Below, piece after piece: positions 57,722-64,000 of a DNA stretch of 64,000 nucleotides; within the stretch, counting starts at the first letter, position 1; each line of letters begins with the position of its first letter. The DNA is from Ganoderma boninense (Eukaryota > Basidiomycota > Agaricomycetes > Polyporales > Polyporaceae). The translations under genes and the position numbers were made by a program. Under the pieces are notes generated by a model, which was not told the origin of the DNA, did no database searches, and was given only the letters and a program-made list of their open reading frames with translations. The stretch covers positions 1,102,380 to 1,166,379 of the forward strand of contig PJEW03000013.1 of assembly GCA_002900995.3 (NCBI GenBank). The letters run 5' to 3'.

Positions 57722-57968
57722 GCATCAGCAAAACTCAAAAACTCTGTGGGCTCTGTAACCTCTGTGGAAATTGGTAAGAGGTCTCAGAGGTCTCAGAGGT
57801 TACAGAGGTCACAGACAGGCATCTTTGTGAGTGTTTTTCGACACAACACGTCTTTTCTAGTCTGTAATTTAGTCATAGTGAACCTCTGTAGCCTCTGACC
57901 TCTGTGACCTCTGTAACATCTGCCACAGAGGTTACAGAGCTCACAGAGTTTTTGAGTTTTGCTGATGC
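57722..57968. mobile_element. MITE, 247 bp, 46-bp TIRs
   Basis: 57722-57767 and 57923-57968 are inverted repeats with one mismatch over 46 bp, beginning GCATCAGCAAAACTC. Inside are tandem AGAGGTYACAG / CTCTGTAACC words. The outermost CATCAGCAAAA is identical to the end of the TIR element at 23060-24218. Flanking dinucleotides are CG on both sides. Confidence 0.88.
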
Positions 57969-58020
57969 GGCACTGTTCACCCAGGCTTCGTCCTCGCGGC
58001 GCCATTCAGTGCAGTCTGAC

Positions 58021-59373
58021 GCTCAGGGACTTCAGTCAGGTCGGATAATCTTTCGCCGCTAGTTACTGAAGTTCATAGTTCATCTTCTCCAGTAAGGATA
58101 GGCGCCCGTAGGACGCTCGATAGTTAAACTAGGGCTCCGCACCGTACCGTAAATTACAGCGTAAAGTCGTAATTTGCCGATTACGGCCGGCACGTAAAAA
58201 CCAGTTCCCACACCCCCGTAAGCGCCTCGTATTCGTGGCCCATAATCGTCACGGTTCCGTACACCAGACTCCGTATTTGCGGCAATTACGCCGTATTCTC
58301 AACGACGTTCGGCGATGAAGTCGTTGGTCACTCCCGCCCATATTATTGGTATCAATCAAGTGTTTAATAATCGAGGATGCATTTCTCCACTATGTTGGAG
58401 CCGTGTGAAGGCTTCCAAACCGGTCAGAACAGCTGAGGGCTGGCTTGCAGGCCTCGCAGCGGGCAAGGTCACGGTCGCGGCAGCAACTTAAGTGAATAGA
58501 CTTCATCCCCGATGGGATGACCACACACTGCTGCTAAGAAGTCATACATTGAGGCTGTCTGGCCTGCAGTGAAACCTGCTTGCCTGTGACCAAGTTGAAA
58601 GTCGGAACTTGAAGCTCGGTGCACCTTGAAGAGACTCCGAGTCGGATAGTAGAGCGCTCTTTGTCCGAGCTCTGTAAGTACATGGGGCCTGGGCTGGCGT
58701 CCCATCGGAATGCCACTTTCACAGCTGCAGCTATATGTGTTTGCTCCCTTGCCGGCAAGCAAGTAGCCAGTATACAGTAGCGCAAGCATTGCCTATTTTC
58801 CAGTCACCGGCGTACGTCCGACTCGAAGCGCTCGAGGTGCTTAGCGCTCAGCGCTCAACAGTCCCTCGAGCCTGTAGCCTCTCATATGACACCGGTGGGC
58901 AGAGGAGGAACTCAGATGGCTTGTATCTTCACCGTATCAGGTCATTCCCTCACTGATTTCTTTAACATGTGCTCAAAAACAAATCCCTTGACATATTCGA
59001 CCCGATAGCCATATTTCCGCGTAAATTACGACCCGTATTTGAACGGACTTGTAATCGTACTCGTACATAAGCGCCTGACGACCGGCATACAGCCGGCCGT
59101 CACGTATTATTTCCGGTATTTTTACGGCCGTCCCGTAATCCGCTCGGTGCAGAGCCCTAAGTTAAACTCGAAGGCTGTCGGGTTTACCCCGACGGCGGGA
59201 TTAACTTTTCGAGATGTTTAACATCGGGCGCCAAAAGGACAGAACAACACGAACGGGAATCGAACCAACGGAACTAGCGCCGCGGTCAACGTCCTCAACC
59301 AGCTGGGCTACGAGGCCTTTACATTGCACGTAAGTAATAGAAATATATTACCTCTTTTTCTGCCTACACTTAG
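58021..59373 (-). repeat. tRNA-like repeat, copy 3, split by a hAT MITE
   Basis: Two parts, 58021-58129 and 59160-59373, together align with copy 1. The minus strand has A-box-like TAGCCCAGCTGGTTGA (59295-59310) and B-box GGTTCGATTCC (59256-59266), a closer match to a pol III promoter than copies 1 and 2. It ends at the shared CTGCCTACACTT border. Confidence 0.7.
58130..59159. mobile_element. hAT-type non-autonomous element, 1,030 bp
   Basis: TIRs TAGGGCTCCGCACCG (58130-58144) and CGGTGCAGAGCCCTA (59145-59159) match except for one base, and the 8-bp target duplication AGTTAAAC is perfect (58122-58129 and 59160-59167). An 8-bp duplication with TAGGG-type ends is the hAT signature. Subterminal regions are rich in TTACG / CGTAA words in both orientations. 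No transposase; internal frames are under 110 codons and unrecognised. Confidence 0.9.
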
Positions 59374-59715
59374 AAAAATCCCCTGGCGCTTTCTTGGCTC
59401 ACAACAGTCGCGGGGGGGCCCCCAGCCGGCGGGCGCTGTGGCGCCCTGAAACATGGCATTTCCGAGCGTGCGGCGGCCCGGGCGTGAGCGAGGGGAATAG
59501 GCAGTAAGGCCAAGACACATTTTACTTGCAGGCAGCGTGCGGAGGCAGGGAGGAGATGCAACCCTCCAAGTTGCGTGCCTCGAGCCTACATATCCCCTCG
59601 CGCGGACCCAAGAGGTCCAGGAGAGCCGCGACAGATGCTCGTCACTGCGCAAGGCGCGCGTCCAGATTTCTGTCAGCCACCACGCACGCTGGAGGATTCG
59701 CCTCACGATGACCAT
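59374..59715. other. Short interval before copia LTR, no gene
   Basis: A minus-strand 140-codon frame overlaps + strand frames and starts inside the copia LTR; I do not regard it as a gene. Confidence 0.5.
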
Positions 59716-59720
59716 CATTT

Positions 59721-60070
59721 TGTTGAACATAGTGGGAGACGCCCACTATGGGGAGGGCACTACACGCAGTGTGCACGCATACTCACCTGGCTAGTGTGAG
59801 GTAGAGGCTTGTATCGAGTGAGGAGAAGAGAGAGAAGAGCTGTTTTGATTAGGGCCAATGAGGGCCATATATATACTACAGGATGTACTGTATTACTAAG
59901 GCTATACAGTACGGGAACGCACTGCCAGAGACATCTAGGCAGTGCGACACATGAGATGATCATGTGGGCGGCTATACAGTGCCTGTGCAGATGGATGAGA
60001 TATCGGGCTGTGCCGATATCTATGTACACAGCTATGTCATGCATGCAGTGCTCAGCTATGCTGTTCAACA
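59721..60070 (-). repeat. 3' LTR of copia remnant
   Basis: 350 bp bounded by TGTTGAACA (59721-59729) and TGTTCAACA (60062-60070), an inverted terminal pair with TG...CA ends. A purine run (GCGAGGGGGAG on the minus strand, 60071-60081) abuts it as polypurine tract. The partner LTR is absent. Confidence 0.85.
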
Positions 60071-60122
60071 CTCCCCCTCGCTAAGTACGCATCCACAAGT
60101 ACGCAAGCGGATATGGCGCTCT

Positions 60123-61489
60123 TTAGGCAGCCTTAGGGAAATGCAAACCAAGGTAGGGACGGAAGCGGTGGAACTTCACAGTGCCCAAGTTCTTGGTGAA
60201 AATATCAGCGGGATTGTTAGTCCCTTCGACATAGAATATGTCGGTGATGCCTCGATCGTACACTTCACGGATGTAGTGGTAGCAAATGTCGATGTGTTTT
60301 AACCTCGCCTCCGTTACAGCATTTTGTCCAATGTGAATGGAGCCTTGATTGTCTCCAGACAATGGTACACGGTCGAGATGATAGCCAAGTTCAGCAAGCA
60401 AGTTGTGAACCTAGACTATCTGGCGACTACAGTCGCTCATTGCCATATATTCAGCCTCAGTAGAGGAGAGGGCAATGGTCTTCTGTGCACGTGAAACCTA
60501 CGAGAATGCACAGTTCGCTAACTTTAGCATGAAGCCAGTTTGCGAGCGTTGAGTGTATGGGTCTGAGGCCCAATCACTATCAGTCCCAGCTGTTAAGCCA
60601 AGCTGAGATTCACCGTTATAAACCAAGGCATATTTCTTGGTTCCGATGAGGTAGCGGCAGATGTGGAGTGCCTTGCTAAGGTGATCCGTGTTCGGGTTCG
60701 CAGCATATTGTGCCAGTTTGGTCACAGCGAAAGTCAAATCTGGTCTCGTACCCAGCATGAGGTAGAGCAGAGAACCGATGATTTTCTGATATCTGGAGCG
60801 AAGTTCCGGCGTGGACTGTTCTGTGTTGGGTGCAGGTATGTAACCCGCAGGGAGTGGAGTTAAAGCAGGTCGCGCGTTTGTCATGCCGCAGTGGTCCAAT
60901 ACTTTTTCCAAATATGCACGCTGATCTAAGAAGATCTTTCGACCTATGCGAGTAATGCGCATGCGCAAGAACTCTTTGGCATCGCCAAGATCACGGCATT
61001 CCCATTTCTTCATGAAGCGAGCTTTGAGAAGAGCTACAAGCTTCTTGTTGTGCCCACAGAAAAGCGCATCGTCAACATAGACGATTACAACTACAAGTTC
61101 GCCATCAGAGTGACGTCTGTAGATGTACAATCCTGCATCGTTGGTGAGGCGTTTAAAGCCCATCAACTTCATGGACTCAGACAAGGTGCGCCACCACGCT
61201 AAGCCTGCCTGTTTAAGTCCGTATAGAGCACGCTTCAGTCTGAAGACTTTGTGCTCAGAGCCAGGGATGCGAAATCCTTCTGGCTGCTCCAGGTAGATTT
61301 CTTCATCCAGTTTACCATATAGGTAAGCACTGCGCACATCGAGTCCTGAAATGTGCCAGTCCTCGAGTGCTGCAAGTGCTATGATGAGACGGACTGTCTC
61401 AAAGCGTACAACTGGAGAGAATATCTTGTCGAAGTCTTCGCTTTCGACCTGGGAGAAGCCTTTCGCTACAAGTCTGGCTTTCTTACGAC
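60123..61489 (-). pseudogene. pol: Ty1/copia pol, 3' half (RT and RNase H)
   Basis: Begins abruptly at the LTR fragment border with KARLVAKGFSQVESEDFD. Reverse transcriptase follows with SAYLYGKLDEEIYLEQPEGF, ALYGLKQAGLAWWRTLSESM and active site IVYVDDALFCGH (about 61080). RNase H has TDSDWASDPYTQRSQTGF, IALSSTEAEYMAMSDC and KHIDICYHYIREV, ending LGLHFPKAA. Two stops, at about 60498 (family Trp before VSRAQ) and about 60414, are TGG to TAG changes. Gag, protease, integrase and the 5' LTR are missing on the cut side. Confidence 0.92.
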
Positions 61490-61652
61490 TGTTACGACTG
61501 GCTGTCAAGTAAGATCAGGGAGGAGGCTTACGAGACGAGCAAGGGTGTCGACGAGCACTTGTGCAGTGAGAGCGGAGCAGGGCTCGACAGTCAGGCTGGA
61601 GACAAGATGTATTGAGCAAGTAACTAACGAGCGAGAATACAGCGAGGCTTAC
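61490..61652 (-). repeat. LTR fragment of the element A/B family
   Basis: 163 bp matching the first 163 bp of the element B LTR (TGTTACGACTGGCTG ... AGCGAGGCTTAC), inserted into copia pol and cut off where the gypsy C LTR begins. The rest presumably lies to the right of element C, outside the window. Confidence 0.88.
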
Positions 61653-62089
61653 TGTCACAGCCTATCGACTGCACCACCAAACAAACAAACAAAGGGGCTC
61701 ACTGATGGGGCACACAGGGGGGTGGCAACAGAAGGGAAGAGGATGGATTGCCTAGACTAGAAGGCGCAGAGGGGCAGGGGCTGTTAGGCTGCCTACAGTG
61801 GAAGGGAGGGAAGAACAGAAGACAGAATCTGAGGTTCTTGATCCCACATCACAGCCCTTTATATATTACATGGGAATGGTGCACAGACCATCAGTTCAGG
61901 GCAGGTCCCGGGACCTGTCGCAGGTGAGAAAATGATCTAAGAAGCAGATAAGATAGGGAAAGAGATAAGATAAGAGGGAGAGATGAGATAAGGGAAAGGG
62001 AGATAAGATAAAGGAAAAGATAAGATGAACCGAGGGATAACTTGTCCTGATAAGATGCCAGACCGAGTGTGGCGCGAAAAACCGTGACA
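61653..62089 (-). repeat. 3' LTR of Ty3/gypsy element C
   Basis: 437 bp, TGTCACAGCC...CCGTGACA on the + strand, aligning with the solo LTR at 25446-25901. Contains TTATATATTACATG near 61859 and a GATAAGATAA-rich array at 61945-62030. The pol stop codon directly abuts it. Confidence 0.92.
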
Positions 62090-64000
62090 CTACCCCCTCT
62101 TCAAGACTTGAGCTCCAGCGAAACGTTCAAGCCAAACATGCCGGTTAAACTGCCTCTGGACTGGGCACGGGTTTGTGAGTGAGATAGGCTGTGCGGCCTC
62201 CGGGTGTGCAACATGGAACTCGTCCAACAGGTCCTTGCAATGTTTGACATTCCGTACTGGCTCCCAGGTGGCTTCGCTAACATCGTATCCTACCCACTTC
62301 ACCAAGTACTGGACATACCCATAGTAGGTCTTCGAGTCGAGTATCTTTTCAACTTCAAACTCGTCATGGCCTTCTACTTCGATAGGATCGGGTTTGGTTG
62401 GGTTTCGGTCACCGATCTCGTCCTCGTGGTAGGGAATAAGCTTTGAGGCATGGAAAACTGGATGGACCTTGTTCTGTGGAGGCAACTGGAGTTTGAAGTC
62501 CGCAGGTCCTACTTGCTCGACGATCTCATAGGGGCCAAAGTTCTTGGCTGACAACTTGGCTGCTGATTGCTTGATCTTGAGATCCTTTCCTTTGAGCAGT
62601 ACTTTGTCCCCAACCTTGAACGGCACCTGGCTCTTGTACTGGTCGTAGTACCACTTCATCCATTCAGCGGCCAAAGTCAGAGAGGCTTGTGCCTGTTCTC
62701 GGGCTTCCGTGCGGTTTTGGAAGATTTCTTCAAGGGTTGGGAAGCCCAGCTCTCCTTGTACGTCCGGAGCCATCTTGGGGTTGTAGCCATACTCGACGAA
62801 GAAGGGGGACAGGCCGGTAGACTCATGTGCCATGTTGTTGTACGAAAACTCTGCTGAGGCGAGGAGGGTGGCCCAGTCATTGGGTCGGTGTTTGGTGAAT
62901 ATCCACAAGTATTGTTCCAATGACTGGTTGACCCGTTCTGTCTGTCCATCTGTCTGAGGGTGGTATGCTGTTGACATTGATGCCCGGATTCCCAGCTTCT
63001 TGCAAAACTCCTTGAAGAATGTGCTTGCAAACTGTGTTCCCCTATCTGAGATGACTTGCCGTGGAAGGCCATGTAGCTTCAGGATGTGTTCATATACGAG
63101 CTCAGCAGCATCCGAGGCTGAGAAGTGGTCATCGCATGCAAAGAAGTGAGACCATTTTGTTAGCCGATCTACTACCATGGCAATTGCTGTGTATGTGTTG
63201 CCATGCTTGTCGTAGGACTCGGGAAGTTGGGTGGTGAGGTCTATGCTCCACACTTCCCATGGACCTGCTGGGACTTCGTTCGGCTGCAAGAGGCCGTATG
63301 GGGGAACCCGTGATGCTTTGTTTCGTTGGCATGTGTCACAGCCTTTGACGTACTTCTTGACATCGATTGTGATTCCTGGCCACCAGTAGTTGTGAGTGAT
63401 GAGCTCCTGAGTCTTCCATCGGCCTGGGTGTCCGGCGAGTAGTGTGTCGTGGTGGAGCTTTAGCAGGTCAAGTCGCAGTTGTCTATCCTTTGGCACATAA
63501 ACTTTGCCTCTACGGAGGAGCAAGCCATTCTCGAAGTTCCATTCTTGTAGTGCCTTTCCAAACTCCCGGGGACCGCTGTTGAGCAGTGACCTATAGTCCT
63601 TGGTCATCGTGTCGTCTTCCAGTGCCTTTTTGATTCTTTCCAACAGTTGTTCATCGTCAACTTCTGAGGCATGCCCTGGCTGTATTGCTTTGATCACAAA
63701 AAACTCTGGTTTCAAAAGGGTTTGGCCAGCATTGTCACTGCTTACCCCCTCTTCATGATCTGGCCTCCTGGACAGAGGGTCCGCACGAAACATGGTTTTT
63801 CCGGGGCGGTGTCGCAGGTTGAAGTTGAATCGTGAAAGGAAAAGGCTCCAGCGAGCTTGTCGTCGAGTGAGCTTCTGAGCCTGTCGGAAGTAGGTAAGGT
63901 TGAGGTGATCGGACCAGATTTCGACAGGGATTGGGTGTCCTTCCAAGTAGTGACGGTATTCCTCTAACGCTCGTATGATTGCTAGTAGCTCTTTGTCATA
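62090..64000 (-). CDS. pol: Ty3/gypsy element C pol (RNase H, integrase, chromodomain), runs off the window
   Basis: Open from the window edge (YDKELLAIIRALEEYRHYLE) to a TAG at 62090-62092. RNase H end: IWSDHLNLTYF, DPLSRRPDHEEG. Integrase: zinc-binding HHDTLLAGHPGRWKT ... CDTCQRNK, catalytic Asp in WSIDLTTQLPES, Asp in SDRGTQFAS, Glu in TDGQTERVNQSLEQYL. C-terminal chromodomain: EVEKILDSKTYYGYVQYLVK followed by WVGYDVSEATWEPV. No stop or frameshift in about 635 codons, so this is the best preserved pol in the window and possibly from an active element. It belongs to a different clade from A and B by LTR and sequence. The rest of the element and its 5' LTR lie beyond 64000. Confidence 0.94.
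   Translation of the reverse strand, partial: YDKELLAIIRALEEYRHYLEGHPIPVEIWSDHLNLTYFRQAQKLTRRQARWSLFLSRFNFNLRHRPGKTMFRADPLSRRPDHEEGVSSDNAGQTLLKPEFFVIKAIQPGHASEVDDEQLLERIKKALEDDTMTKDYRSLLNSGPREFGKALQEWNFENGLLLRRGKVYVPKDRQLRLDLLKLHHDTLLAGHPGRWKTQELITHNYWWPGITIDVKKYVKGCDTCQRNKASRVPPYGLLQPNEVPAGPWEVWSIDLTTQLPESYDKHGNTYTAIAMVVDRLTKWSHFFACDDHFSASDAAELVYEHILKLHGLPRQVISDRGTQFASTFFKEFCKKLGIRASMSTAYHPQTDGQTERVNQSLEQYLWIFTKHRPNDWATLLASAEFSYNNMAHESTGLSPFFVEYGYNPKMAPDVQGELGFPTLEEIFQNRTEAREQAQASLTLAAEWMKWYYDQYKSQVPFKVGDKVLLKGKDLKIKQSAAKLSAKNFGPYEIVEQVGPADFKLQLPPQNKVHPVFHASKLIPYHEDEIGDRNPTKPDPIEVEGHDEFEVEKILDSKTYYGYVQYLVKWVGYDVSEATWEPVRNVKHCKDLLDEFHVAHPEAAQPISLTNPCPVQRQFNRHVWLERFAGAQVLKRG
62090..64000 (-). 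mobile_element. Ty3/gypsy element C (partial)
   Basis: The 3' portion of a chromodomain gypsy element with its 3' LTR at 61653-62089. It is inserted into an A/B-family LTR that itself sits in a copia element. The purine run AGAGGGGGTAG on the minus strand just before the LTR serves as polypurine tract and overlaps the pol stop codon. Confidence 0.9.

Overview
The window looks like a gene-poor, transposon-dense stretch of a basidiomycete (Agaricomycete, mushroom/polypore-type) nuclear genome. Evidence: many short GT-AG introns (about 45-75 bp); an F-box gene and orphan multi-exon families typical of Agaricomycetes; a Plavaka-type transposase; PIF/Harbinger remains; chromodomain Ty3/gypsy elements (chromoviruses); and a Ty1/copia remnant. 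There is no bacterial-style gene packing, no operon and no CRISPR array. All identifications come from reading the sequence; no database search was run.

Layout. 0.7-3.7 kb: decayed PIF/Harbinger transposon with a transposase pseudogene (+) and a Myb/SANT-like companion gene (-) meeting tail to tail. 4.2-4.5 kb: fragment of a WD40 pseudogene family. 4.8-6.0 kb: non-autonomous element with terminal inverted repeats (TIRs). 8.34-13.66 kb: full-length Ty3/gypsy element A (470-bp LTRs, target duplication CCAAG). 15.02-22.03 kb: a solo LTR (target duplication CTCTC) split by full-length Ty3/gypsy element B (460-bp LTRs, target duplication GGAAC). 22.4-26.5 kb: multi-exon Plavaka transposase pseudogene (-), interrupted by a 1.16-kb TIR element in an exon and by a 456-bp solo LTR in an intron. 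27.4-31 kb: two orphan genes or pseudogenes (-). 31-47 kb: mostly degenerate sequence with WD40 pseudogene pieces, a mitochondrial GTP/GDP-carrier pseudogene and one hypothetical + strand gene. 47.2-50 kb: an 80-bp minisatellite and an apparently intact seven-exon orphan gene (-). 51.3-52.8 kb: an intact four-exon F-box gene (+). 53.5-59.4 kb: repeats with tRNA-like pol III boxes, including a near-perfect 291-bp inverted pair and a third copy split by a hAT-type MITE, plus a second MITE. 59.7-61.5 kb: 3' half of a copia element, cut by a gypsy LTR fragment that is itself cut by a third gypsy element (C) running off the right edge.

The most informative signals are in elements A and B. Each carries an 11-nt primer-binding site beside the 5' LTR that is an exact reverse complement of an 11-nt stretch about 30 nt downstream of the LTR TATA box. 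The two sites differ between elements by a compensatory change, which points to Tf1-type self-primed reverse transcription. Both elements also end gag at a slippery heptamer GGGTTTC followed at once by TGA, with pol open in the -1 frame. All seven LTR mismatches I count in each element, and nearly all nonsense codons in the retroelements, are C:G to T:A-type transitions, as expected from deamination or a RIP-like process.
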